Assembly (NCBI RefSeq): GCF_040717455.1
Contig: NZ_JBFEFH010000004.1
Location: forward strand, 278,619-342,618
Direction of reading: 5' to 3'
DNA from: Tautonia sp040717455
Lineage (GTDB): Bacteria; Planctomycetota; Planctomycetia; Isosphaerales; Isosphaeraceae
DNA: 64,000 bases
A model generated the notes under the pieces. That model was not told where the DNA came from. It made no database searches and saw nothing but the letters and a program-made list of their open reading frames with translations. Both the position numbers and the translations under genes were made by a program. Shown in pieces: positions 1-8,519 of the stretch. The first letter of the stretch is position 1. Every line of letters begins with the position of its first letter.

Positions 1-3000
1 GTCGGAGGGGAATCGAGGTTGTGCGAGACGCCGTCGACACGCACGCGCACGAAGCCGGAACCGCGGAGATCGTCCCAGAGGGTCTCGTAATCCTCCCCCT
101 CTTTGCGATCGAGAGGGGCCATGATGTAGATTCGAGTCCCTTCGGGGTGGTGCAGGAGCTTCTCGACGATTTCGTCCGAGGTCTGTGTGCCGACCGGGAT
201 CCCGCACGACGGGCAGTACATCTGCCCGAGCCTCGCGAACAGGATGCGCAGGTAGTCGTGGATCTCGGTGACCGTCCCGACGGTCGACCGGGGGCTCTTG
301 CTGGTCGTTTTCTGCTCAATGCTGATGGCCGGAGAGAGCCCCGTCACCCGCTCGACCTTCGGCTTCTGCAAGGGGGCGAGGAACTGGCGGGCATAACTCG
401 ACAGGCTCTCGACGTATCGCCGTTGCCCTTCGGCATAAAGCGTGTCCATCGCCAGCGAGCTCTTGCCCGAACCGCTCGGCCCGCTGCAGACGGTCATCTG
501 GTTGCGGGGGATTCGAACGTCGATCCCCTTGAGATTGTGCTGCGACGCCCCTTCGATCGTGATCGTGCTGAGTTCGCGGGCCGCCCGGCCGTTGCCGTTT
601 TTCTTGCGCGACGATCCATTTTTCGAAGACGCCGCACGCGCCGAATCGGGCCAGAGGACTCGGGCAAGGGCCTTGCCGGTGTGGCTCGCTCGGACCCGGG
701 CGACCTCCTCCGGCGGTCCCTCCGCCACGATCCGGCCGCCGCCGGAACCGCCTTCGGGACCGAGGTCGAGGATCCAGTCGGCGGTCTTGATCACGTCGAG
801 GTTGTGCTCGATCACCACCACCGTGTTCCCTTGCTCGACGAAACCGTGCAGGACGTCGAGCAGGCGGCGGATGTCCTCGAAATGCAGGCCGGTGGTCGGC
901 TCGTCGAGGACGTAGAGCGTCTTGCCAGTCCCCTTGCGGACCAGTTCTCGGGCCAGTTTGATCCGTTGGGCTTCGCCGCCGGAAAGCGTGGGGGAGGGCT
1001 GCCCGAGTTTCAAATAGTCGAGGCCGACGTCGTGCAGGGTCCGGAGCATCGCCTCGATCTTCGGCACGTTGGCGAAGTGTTCGAGGGCCTCCTGGACGTC
1101 CATCTCGAGCACGTCGCTGATGCTCTTGCCCTTGAACCGGCAGTGAAGCGTCTCCCGGTTGAACCGCTTGCCCTCGCAGACCGGGCACGTGACCCAGACA
1201 TCGGCGAGGAAATCCATCTCGAGCTTGTTCGACCCGTTCCCCTGGCAGGCTTCGCAGCGCCCGCCGGGGACGTTGAAGCTGAACCGTCCGGGCTTGTAGC
1301 CCCGGGTCTTCGAGTCGGGCAGCCTCGTGTAGAGATCCCGGATCTCGTCGAAGAGCTTGATGTAGGTGGCCGGATTCGACCGGGGCGTCCGACCGATGGG
1401 CGACTGGTCGATGTCGATGATCTTGTCGAGGCGATCCACCCCCTCGATCCGATCGTGCAGGCCCGGCTCGGTCTTCGCGCCGTTGAGGTCGCGCGCGAGC
1501 GTCTCCCGGAGGATATCGCCGATCAAGGAACTCTTCCCCGACCCCGACACCCCCGTCACGCAGACGAATCGCCCCAGCGGGACCGAGACATCAATCGTCT
1601 TGAGATTGTTGTGACGAGCGCCAACAATGCGGAGGGCGTGCTCGGCGATCCCGCGGCGATGGGTCGGGACGGCGATCGACTTCCGCCCCGAGAGGTACTG
1701 TCCGGTCAGGCTCTTCGGATTGCGGGAGATCGTCGCCAGGCTCCCCTGGGCGATCACCTCCCCCCCCTTGATCCCCGGGCCGGGCCCGAAGTCGACGATC
1801 GTGTCGGCCGCCCGCATCGTGTCTTCATCGTGCTCGACCACGACGACGGTGTTGCCGATGTCCCGAAGCCGCTGCAGGGTGGCGATCAGCCGGTCATTGT
1901 CGCGGGGATGCAAGCCGATCGAAGGCTCGTCGAGGATATAGAGCACCCCGACGAGCCCGGCCCCGACCTGGCTGGCCAGCCGGATGCGTTGCGCCTCTCC
2001 CCCGGAGAGGGTCGGGGCCGAGCGATCCAGGGTGAGGTAATCGAGGCCGACGTCGGCCAGGAACCGCAATCGCCCTCGGATCTCCTTGAGCAGCTCCTCG
2101 GCGATCGTCATCGACCGGGCGGTAAGCGGCTCGGGGTCGTTCGGCCCGTCGGCGACGCCCGCGCCGCTCAGCCGCTCGAACCAACGGGAAAGCGTACCGA
2201 GGTCCAGCGCCTCCAGCTCGGGCAGGGAACGCTCACCGACCCGGACGGCCCGGGCCCTCGGGTTCAGCCGGGCTCCCGAGCAATCCGGGCAGGTCATGCT
2301 CCTCATATACGGCTCGAGCGCCGCGCGGTGGGGCCCTCCCTTGGAGTGCTGGTACTTCTCCAGGAGTTCGTTGGCGACCCCTTTCCAGGTCCCCGGGTGC
2401 GACCACTGGCGATTGCGGGTCTTCCATCGGTACACGATCACCCGATCGCCGGTCCCGTGGAGCCAGGCGTTCTGGTGTTCGGGGCTGAGTTTTCCCCAGG
2501 GGGTCCGGAGCAGCGTCCCTTTCTTCAGGCCGCCCTCGTCCGCCTCGAGATTCGCGGCGAAGCCCTCGAAGAGGTGCCGCTTCCACTTGCCCACCTTCTT
2601 CAAGGGGCCGAGCGGGGCGATCGCCCCCTCCCAGATCGACTTCGACGGGTCGGGCACGAGCAGGTCCGCGGCGAAATCGTGGCGGATCCCGAGCCCATCG
2701 CACGAGGGGCACATCCCCTGCGGGCTGTTGAAGCTGAAGAGCTGGGGGCTCGGGGCGTCGAAGCCGATCCCGCACGGGACGCAGGCATACCGGGAGGAGA
2801 GGACCAGATCCGGCTGGTCCTCGATCGCCACGATCACCGTCTCGTCGCCGAGCTTCAGGGCCGATTCCACCGCCTCGGCCAGGCGCGATCGGGCCGACGG
2901 CCCGAGCTTGATCCGGTCGATCACGACCTCGATCTCGTGCTTGACCTGGCGGTCGAGGGCCGGCGGATCGCTCAAGGCGATGATCCGGCCGTCGACCCTG

Positions 3001-3536
3001 GCCCGGACGTAGCCGGCGCGGGACAGGTCGGCGAACAGGTCGCGGTGTTCCCCCTTCTGCCCCCGGATGACCGGTGCCAGCAGGGTGATCGACGCCCCGG
3101 CCGGCTGGTCGAGGATCTGGGCGGTGATCTGCTCGCGGGTCTGCGCCGAGACCGGCTGCCCGCACGACGGGCAATGCTGCCGGCCGACCCTCGCGAACAG
3201 GACGCGGAGATGGTCGTGGATCTCGGTGATGGTCCCGACCGTGCTCCTCGGGTTCCGCCCCCCGGTCTTCTGCTGGATGGCGATGGAAGGGCTCAGGCCG
3301 TCGATCCGGTCGACATCCGGCTTGGGCAACTGGCCAAGAAATTGCCGGGCATAGCTCGACAGGCTCTCGACGTAACGCCGCTGCCCCTCGGCATACAGCG
3401 TGTCGAAGGCCATCGAGCTCTTCCCCGATCCCGACACCCCCGTGAAGCAAATCAAAGCGCCGCGAGGCAACTGCAAGGAGACGTCTCGCAGATTGTGCTC
3501 TCGGGCGCCCCGGATCACGATGTCGGAGCTGGCCAT
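1..3536 (-). CDS. uvrA: UvrA, tandem double-length form (3' end outside window)
   Basis: Damage-recognition ATPase of UvrABC nucleotide excision repair. ATG at 3536 has an AAGGAA Shine-Dalgarno upstream. One open frame, with every landmark in the same phase, runs to the left edge (about 1178 residues seen). The first copy has Walker A GVSGSGKS (33-40), a CxxC zinc module near 250-285, the LSGGEAQRI signature near 508, a second Walker A near 664, a CEAC/CPVC zinc module near 757-790 and a second signature near 848. After a Lys/Asn/Gly-rich linker (about 970-985) a whole new UvrA N-terminus begins, with a further Walker A near 1019 and an SSYARQFL-type segment. A normal UvrA is about 940 residues, so this is two UvrAs fused head to tail. 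Chlamydial UvrA is a known double-length relative. Confidence 0.95.
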   Translation of the reverse strand, partial: MASSDIVIRGAREHNLRDVSLQLPRGALICFTGVSGSGKSSMAFDTLYAEGQRRYVESLSSYARQFLGQLPKPDVDRIDGLSPSIAIQQKTGGRNPRSTVGTITEIHDHLRVLFARVGRQHCPSCGQPVSAQTREQITAQILDQPAGASITLLAPVIRGQKGEHRDLFADLSRAGYVRARVDGRIIALSDPPALDRQVKHEIEVVIDRIKLGPSARSRLAEAVESALKLGDETVIVAIEDQPDLVLSSRYACVPCGIGFDAPSPQLFSFNSPQGMCPSCDGLGIRHDFAADLLVPDPSKSIWEGAIAPLGPLKKVGKWKRHLFEGFAANLEADEGGLKKGTLLRTPWGKLSPEHQNAWLHGTGDRVIVYRWKTRNRQWSHPGTWKGVANELLEKYQHSKGGPHRAALEPYMRSMTCPDCSGARLNPRARAVRVGERSLPELEALDLGTLSRWFERLSGAGVADGPNDPEPLTARSMTIAEELLKEIRGRLRFLADVGLDYLTLDRSAPTLSGGEAQRIRLASQVGAGLVGVLYILDEPSIGLHPRDNDRLIATLQRLRDIGNTVVVVEHDEDTMRAADTIVDFGPGPGIKGGEVIAQGSLATISRNPKSLTGQYLSGRKSIAVPTHRRGIAEHALRIVGARHNNLKTIDVSVPLGRFVCVTGVSGSGKSSLIGDILRETLARDLNGAKTEPGLHDRIEGVDRLDKIIDIDQSPIGRTPRSNPATYIKLFDEIRDLYTRLPDSKTRGYKPGRFSFNVPGGRCEACQGNGSNKLEMDFLADVWVTCPVCEGKRFNRETLHCRFKGKSISDVLEMDVQEALEHFANVPKIEAMLRTLHDVGLDYLKLGQPSPTLSGGEAQRIKLARELVRKGTGKTLYVLDEPTTGLHFEDIRRLLDVLHGFVEQGNTVVVIEHNLDVIKTADWILDLGPEGGSGGGRIVAEGPPEEVARVRASHTGKALARVLWPDSARAASSKNGSSRKKNGNGRAARELSTITIEGASQHNLKGIDVRIPRNQMTVCSGPSGSGKSSLAMDTLYAEGQRRYVESLSSYARQFLAPLQKPKVERVTGLSPAISIEQKTTSKSPRSTVGTVTEIHDYLRILFARLGQMYCPSCGIPVGTQTSDEIVEKLLHHPEGTRIYIMAPLDRKEGEDYETLWDDLRGSGFVRVRVDGVSHNLDSPP

Positions 3537-3856
3537 CCCTGCAGGTTCCTTAGGTCTTGTCCGATCCCTGGTGCGTTCGTCCGAAATCCACGTCGAGGCA
3601 GGATCCGAGTGTAGCGGGCCCGAGAACGCCTGTCCAGGACCCTGCCCGTCGAAAAAACCCACCCAATCGGCGTGCCACGTCGCATGCAATCATCAGGAGT
3701 TGAATCGTCGCGACACGAACCTGCCGATGCGAGCGATCCGCTCTATGGTTCTTCGGGCGGAGCGATCATCGGGAGGGATCGCCGATCCGGACCGTCCCGC
3801 GGCGATCGCGCCCGATCGACTCGCCATTTCCTCAGACTCGATGGCCGGCGGTTTTG
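3537..3856. other. Divergent intergenic region, uvrA / response-regulator gene
   Basis: 320 bases between two divergent genes. Apart from the uvrA ribosome binding site next to 3536, I see no gene, repeat or clear promoter hexamers. Confidence 0.5.
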
Positions 3857-4891
3857 ATGAAAATCCTTGTGGCAGAAGACGATCCGGTCAGCGCCACCCT
3901 GATTGTCGGTGCGCTGAGGCGGCTTGGTCACGAGATCACGGTCGTTGCCAACGGCCTGGAGGCCGAGATGCGCCTGGTGGCCGATCGGTCGATCCGGCTG
4001 GTCATCTCCGACTGGATGATGCCCGGCCTGGATGGCCTGGGCCTCTGTCAGCGGCTTCGCGACCGCGCTGGGTCGCTCTACACGTATTTCATCCTGATCA
4101 CGGCCCGATCGGGCGTCGAGGCGAGGCTGGCCGGCTACCGGGCCGGGGTCGATGACTTCCTCAGCAAGCCGCTGAACATCGACGAGCTGATCGCTCGGGT
4201 CGAGATCGCCCGGCGGATCCTCGAGATGCAGGAGGAGCTGGTCCGCCGCTCCGACGAGCTCGAGGCCCTGAAGCAGGAACTGGAGCTGCGCAACGAACGC
4301 CTGGCCGACATGGCGATCACCGACGCCCTGACCGGCCTCCGGAACCGTCGCCACTTCCATCGCCTGTTCGAGTCGAGCTTCACGCTGAGCAACCAGTCCT
4401 CCCAGCCCTTGACCGTCATCCTGCTCGACGTCGATCGCTTCAAGCTCTACAACGACTCCTTCGGCCACCCCGCCGGCGACGAGGTCCTGATCGGCGTGGC
4501 GGACGTCCTCCGGGCGAATGTCCGCGACCGGGACCTGATCGCCCGATACGGCGGGGAGGAATTCGTGGTCCTCTTGCCCCGCGTCAGCGCCCCGGAGGGG
4601 ATCGCCCTGGCCGAGAGGCTTCGACGCTCGATCGCCGACCGCGTCTGGCGAGGGACCCCGATCACGGCCAGCTTCGGCGTCGGGACGTCGGGGCCATCCG
4701 CCTCGACGCCGGACGTGCTGCTCGATCAGGCCGACCAGGCGCTCTATCGCTCGAAGCAGCGGGGCAGGAACTGCGTCACCCATTTCCGAGAGCTGACCCC
4801 TCGCCACGACCGGTCGGCCATCGTGCACAACGCGGCGATCCGGGCCCCGATGCCGATGCCGATGAAGCTGCCCCCCACCGGCACGCACTGA
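3857..4891 (+). CDS. Response regulator with GGDEF domain (diguanylate cyclase)
   Basis: 344 residues, a PleD/WspR-like one-receiver diguanylate cyclase. The receiver domain (about 1-118) has the acidic pair D8/D9, phospho-acceptor D52 in SDWMMPGLDG, and the conserved lysine in LSKPLN. A helical linker rich in Glu/Leu leads to a GGDEF domain. Its active site is GGEEF (232-236), so it should make cyclic di-GMP. An RxxD inhibitory site (R223, D226) lies exactly five residues upstream, which suggests product feedback. A TTG directly before the ATG is also in frame; ATG at 3857 gives the usual start MKILVAEDD. No partner kinase is adjacent; a c-di-GMP-type PilZ-like gene lies 24 kb away. Confidence 0.92.
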   Translation: MKILVAEDDPVSATLIVGALRRLGHEITVVANGLEAEMRLVADRSIRLVISDWMMPGLDGLGLCQRLRDRAGSLYTYFILITARSGVEARLAGYRAGVDDFLSKPLNIDELIARVEIARRILEMQEELVRRSDELEALKQELELRNERLADMAITDALTGLRNRRHFHRLFESSFTLSNQSSQPLTVILLDVDRFKLYNDSFGHPAGDEVLIGVADVLRANVRDRDLIARYGGEEFVVLLPRVSAPEGIALAERLRRSIADRVWRGTPITASFGVGTSGPSASTPDVLLDQADQALYRSKQRGRNCVTHFRELTPRHDRSAIVHNAAIRAPMPMPMKLPPTGTH

Positions 4892-5120
4892 TTCGGTGGC
4901 GGCGGTCGGGCCGGGCCCCGTCTCGGTTAATACGCCAGTGCGTCCGAGAGGAATCGGCGGGAGGGACACCAGCTCGCCCCGCGCCGGCCCGTTGCCCGGC
5001 GGCCCGGGCTCGACTAAGTTCGAGGGTTGCCACCGGCCTTGAGGCGAGCAGGGCCGGTGCGCTCGCTCCCGATGTCTGGTGAGCCAAGCGGATTCTGCTC
5101 GCCTCTCCCGGAGCCGATCC

Positions 5121-6188
5121 ATGACGCGTTCTGATCGCAAGACGAGGCCCGAATCGTGGGCGCTTGGCGCCGCCGTGTTGCTGGCGTTGCCGTTCCTCAG
5201 GCCGCCGACGGCCGAGGCCCAGGAGGCGGCGTCCGCCCCGTACGACTCCTTGGGCACGATCGAGGTCACGGACGACCGCTTCCGGGACCTGATCCCCGAG
5301 GATTCGAGGCTTGAGATCCTCGCGTCGGGCTTCGAGTGGACCGAAGGGCCGGTCTGGTGGCCCGATCGGCAGACCGTCCTGTTCTCCGACATCCCGCGCA
5401 ACACCGTCTTCGCCTGGACGGAGGACGGGGGGCTGGAACCGTTCCTCAAGCCGAGCGGATACACCGGCACCGACGCCTTCACGGGCCAGGAGCCCGGCTC
5501 GAACGGCCTGATCTTCGACGACGAGGGCCGCCTGCTGCTCTGCCAGCACGGCGATCGCCGCGTCGCCCGCCTGAACGACGACCAGACCTTCGAGACGCTC
5601 GCCTCCAGTTACGAGGGCAAGCGCCTGAACAGCCCGAACGACGCCGTGTTCAAGTCCGACGGCTCGCTCTACTTCACCGATCCCCCCTACGGCTTGCCGC
5701 AGAATGTCGACGATCCGGGGAAGGAACTCCCGTTCCAGGGGGTCTACCGCCTCGCTCCCGACGGGACCTTGACCCTCCTGACCGACCAGATGACCCGCCC
5801 GAACGGCATCGCCTTCTCGCCCGATGAATCCACCCTGTACGTGGCCAACTCCGACCCGGAACGGGCGATCTGGATGGCCTTCCCCGTCAAGGACGACGGC
5901 ACGCTGGGCGAGGGCGAGGTGTTCGCCGACGTGACCGACCGGGTCGGCCGCGAGAAAGGGTTGCCCGACGGCATGGCCGTGGACACGGACGGCAACCTCT
6001 TCGCGACCGGCCCCGGCGGCGTCCTGATCTTCGCCCCCGACGGCACCCACCTCGGCACGCTCAAGACCGGCGAGGCGACCGCCAACTGCGCCTTCGGCGG
6101 CGACGACGGCACCGTGCTTTACGTCACGGCCGACATGCATTTCTGCCGCATCCAGACCGCGACGAAGGGCCTCGGATTCGACGATTGA
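5121..6188 (+). CDS. Secreted SMP-30/gluconolactonase-like hydrolase
   Basis: 355 residues from ATG 5121, which gives an Arg-rich n-region, a hydrophobic core (GAAVLLALPFL) and a likely signal peptidase site after AEA. An in-frame GTG at 5079 would only lengthen the n-region. The mature protein is a six-bladed propeller of the SMP-30/gluconolactonase/LRE family, with EGPVWW, LFSDIPRN, LNSPNDAV and PNGIAFSPDES, the segments that carry the metal ligands (Glu, Asn, Asp). Expected to hydrolyse sugar lactones outside the cytoplasm. It is convergent with the GNAT gene, 56 bases apart. The family is clear; the substrate is not. Confidence 0.88.
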   Translation: MTRSDRKTRPESWALGAAVLLALPFLRPPTAEAQEAASAPYDSLGTIEVTDDRFRDLIPEDSRLEILASGFEWTEGPVWWPDRQTVLFSDIPRNTVFAWTEDGGLEPFLKPSGYTGTDAFTGQEPGSNGLIFDDEGRLLLCQHGDRRVARLNDDQTFETLASSYEGKRLNSPNDAVFKSDGSLYFTDPPYGLPQNVDDPGKELPFQGVYRLAPDGTLTLLTDQMTRPNGIAFSPDESTLYVANSDPERAIWMAFPVKDDGTLGEGEVFADVTDRVGREKGLPDGMAVDTDGNLFATGPGGVLIFAPDGTHLGTLKTGEATANCAFGGDDGTVLYVTADMHFCRIQTATKGLGFDD

Positions 6189-6244
6189 GGTCGACGTGCC
6201 CCCGATCGGGCCGAGGGACCGTTGCCGAATCGAAGGTCCCTCGG

Positions 6245-7048
6245 TCAGCGGCCCTCGACCGCCCCGCCCTCGGGATGGTCGTCCTCCGGGCCGTCGACGA
6301 GGGGGGCCGGCGGGCCGGAAGCCGCCCGCCCGGCCATCACGGCCAGACAGGACATCACCCGCGGTTCCAGGTCGTCCAGCAGTTGCTCGAACCGTGCCCG
6401 GGCGGGGAATTCCGAAACCCGGGAAGGATCGGGACGGGCCTGGTCCTCGAATTCGAGCGAGCCTTCGTCTCGGACGATCGTCCAGCCGAGGTCCTTGAGC
6501 CACCGGACCACGACCCGATTCTCCGGCAGGACGTGCGCGGTCAGCGTCGAGATGCCCAGCATCCGGGCGCGGAGGACGAGGACCGCGAGCAAGACCGTCC
6601 CCAGGCCGTGCCGCTGCGCCGCGTCGATCACCGTCACGGCGACCTCCGCCTTCTCGGGGTCGCCCGGATCGCGGATCAGGCGACCGCTGCCGAGGCCGTC
6701 GAAGGGGGGATCGGGCAGGTCGAGCGCGCACCAGGCGACGTGATCGACCTGATCGACCTGGATCAGGCGCTGGATCTCGGCCTCGCTGAGTCGGTCGCGT
6801 TGTCGGAAGAACCGGAAGACCCGCGATTGGTCGGACAGTTGCTCGAATCCGGCTTCGAGCCGATGGCGATCTCCCGGGAGGACGGGCGTCAGGAAGACGC
6901 GCCGCCCGTCCCGGAGCCGGTGCTCGAATCCGGGGCGGTCGTGCGCGGTCGCTCCCGGCCGATGCTCGGCAGGATCGTCCGGGCCGAGGAGCCCGCCCCC
7001 CGACGACCGCCCCCAGGGCACGGCAGGAACGCGAGGGAATCTCATCAT
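6245..7048 (-). CDS. GNAT-family N-acetyltransferase
   Basis: 267 residues from the first of two adjacent ATGs; a longer frame to 7096 is possible. The centre (about 60-210) has GNAT features: an RLRDGRRVFL first strand, a VAVTVIDAAQRHGLGT segment with the QRHGLG acetyl-CoA pyrophosphate loop, and an LTAHVLPENRVVVRWLKDLGW C-terminal strand-helix, a form of the NxxxxxLYxKxGF pattern. Both ends are low-complexity extensions. Similar domains occur fused to protein acetyltransferases or stand alone; the acceptor cannot be told from sequence. It is the last gene before the convergent lactonase. Confidence 0.8.
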   Translation of the reverse strand: MMRFPRVPAVPWGRSSGGGLLGPDDPAEHRPGATAHDRPGFEHRLRDGRRVFLTPVLPGDRHRLEAGFEQLSDQSRVFRFFRQRDRLSEAEIQRLIQVDQVDHVAWCALDLPDPPFDGLGSGRLIRDPGDPEKAEVAVTVIDAAQRHGLGTVLLAVLVLRARMLGISTLTAHVLPENRVVVRWLKDLGWTIVRDEGSLEFEDQARPDPSRVSEFPARARFEQLLDDLEPRVMSCLAVMAGRAASGPPAPLVDGPEDDHPEGGAVEGR

Positions 7049-7144
7049 TCTCACCTGCCTTGATTCCAGGCGATGGGTCCGATCGACCGGTTCCACCGGG
7101 CCCGACTCCCGCGCGATCGCCCGGGCATTGCATCGGGCGATCGG

Positions 7145-8416
7145 TCACCGCGCCCCATCGCGGCCGAGGTGCGTGTCGGCGAACTCGATGAAGACCTCCC
7201 AGTCCCGATCGGTCACGTCGTGGCCGCCGGGACGGATGTGGTAGCCCACCGTGCTCGCGATCAGGTCGTTCAGGCCCGGCATCTCGTCCCGGGCCATGCC
7301 ATCGGTCCCGAGCAGTTCGTACACGGGGCCCGCGTGCCTGGCCGAGAGGAACTCGCCCCGGGGATCGGCCCACAGGTCCTCCTCGGCCGAGCAGACCAGC
7401 ACCGGCCGTGGGGCGATCAGGGCAATGAGCATATGCTGGTCGACCGGCAAGGCATCCTCGTCGCCATTATACTGCGTGAATCGATCGGTGAACCAGTGGG
7501 GGAACGAGGTGTTGATCCGTTCGACGGTCTCGCCGAACCGGCGTCGGCTCAGGGCCGCGCCGCCGCATCCCGAGTCGTTCGAGATGACCAGGGCGAAGCG
7601 TTCGTCCTGGGCCCCGCTCCAGAGCGAGGTCTTGCCCAGCCGCGAGTGGCCCATCACGATCACCCGGGAGCCATCGACCTGCTCATCGGTTTCCAGGTAG
7701 TCGAGCGCCCGGCTCAGTCCCCAGGCCCAGGCGCCGATCGATCCCCATTCCCCCGAGCCCGGCTCGGATTGCCCCTCGGCATAGGCGAGGGGGTGGACCC
7801 CATCGTCCCAACGATCCTTCACGTCGGCATCGATGTCGTAGTACCAGATGGTCGCCAGCCCGTAGCCGTTCGAGACGATCGTGTCGACCGGCCATCGCCC
7901 CCGCCGCTCCCCCCGGACCGACTCGTCCCCGCCCTCGGGTAATCGGATCGCGGGGTCGGGGAAGACCGTGTGATTCCCGCGGAAGTTCAGGCCCAGGAAG
8001 GTCGGGACCGGCCCGTCGGCGTCGGCCGGGGTGTAGAGGAGCAGGTCCATGCGAGGGCCGTCGTCGTCTTCGGTGAAATAAATGCGCACCTGCTTGCGCC
8101 TGGCGAGCCCGCCGATCGCGTCGTCGGCCGCGTCGAAGACCTCCCACCGCATCGCCTCGGGCCGGCCGATCGGCGTCTTGCCGTAGACGTGATCCTCGAA
8201 GAGGCGGAGCACCTCGGGGCGCCGTGACTGGCGCCAGGCGTCGGCGGTCGAGACCTTCGAGCCGTCCTCGGCGACCAGCGGGTCGGGCAAGGAATACTCG
8301 GGGACCCTGGATTCGTCGTAGTTGAACCCTTGGGGCTGGGCGATCGCCCCGGGGGCGATGACCAGCAGGCCCAGCGTCAGCGACGCGGTCCAGCGGAGCA
8401 GGGCAGGGGCGTTCAT
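7145..8416 (-). CDS. Secreted CE15-like glucuronoyl esterase (alpha/beta hydrolase)
   Basis: 423 residues with a clear signal peptide (hydrophobic LTLGLLVIAPGAIA then AQPQG). The nucleophile elbow is GHSRLGK, serine near residue 258, which is the GxSRxGK signature of carbohydrate esterase family 15. The oxyanion region (SNDSGCGGAALSRRRFGE), the SFPHWF motif and a late His in RPGGHD also fit. CE15 enzymes cut ester bonds between lignin alcohols and glucuronic acid of xylan, so a role in plant polymer degradation is likely but inferred. It stands alone on the minus strand, separated from DUF1501 by a terminator. Confidence 0.85.
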   Translation of the reverse strand: MNAPALLRWTASLTLGLLVIAPGAIAQPQGFNYDESRVPEYSLPDPLVAEDGSKVSTADAWRQSRRPEVLRLFEDHVYGKTPIGRPEAMRWEVFDAADDAIGGLARRKQVRIYFTEDDDGPRMDLLLYTPADADGPVPTFLGLNFRGNHTVFPDPAIRLPEGGDESVRGERRGRWPVDTIVSNGYGLATIWYYDIDADVKDRWDDGVHPLAYAEGQSEPGSGEWGSIGAWAWGLSRALDYLETDEQVDGSRVIVMGHSRLGKTSLWSGAQDERFALVISNDSGCGGAALSRRRFGETVERINTSFPHWFTDRFTQYNGDEDALPVDQHMLIALIAPRPVLVCSAEEDLWADPRGEFLSARHAGPVYELLGTDGMARDEMPGLNDLIASTVGYHIRPGGHDVTDRDWEVFIEFADTHLGRDGAR

Positions 8417-8458
8417 CCCGGAGGTCCCTCAATCTCAGGTAGTGGTCGATCTCGATGC

Positions 8459-8501
8459 AAAAAAAGGGCCCACGACCGGCCGAAGCCAGCCGAGGGCCCT
8501 T
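8459..8501 (-). terminator. Rho-independent terminator after the DUF1501 gene
   Basis: On the minus strand an 8-bp stem (AAGGGCCC at 8501-8494 with GGGCCCTT at 8471-8464) encloses a GGCT/GGCC inner helix and is followed directly by a T run (8465-8459). It lies 18 bases past the DUF1501 stop and before the CE15 gene, so it ends the PSD1-DUF1501 transcript. Confidence 0.85.
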
Positions 8502-8519
8502 GAGCATGACCGAGGACGC

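Noticed and set aside
21..3614. 1197-residue plus-strand open frame
   Set aside because: It is antisense to uvrA; low-complexity Arg/Asp/Leu sequence from GC-rich codon structure, no motifs.
4776..7373. 865-residue minus-strand open frame
   Set aside because: Opposite to the lactonase and spanning several genes; repetitive Arg/Gly/Pro sequence with no domain.
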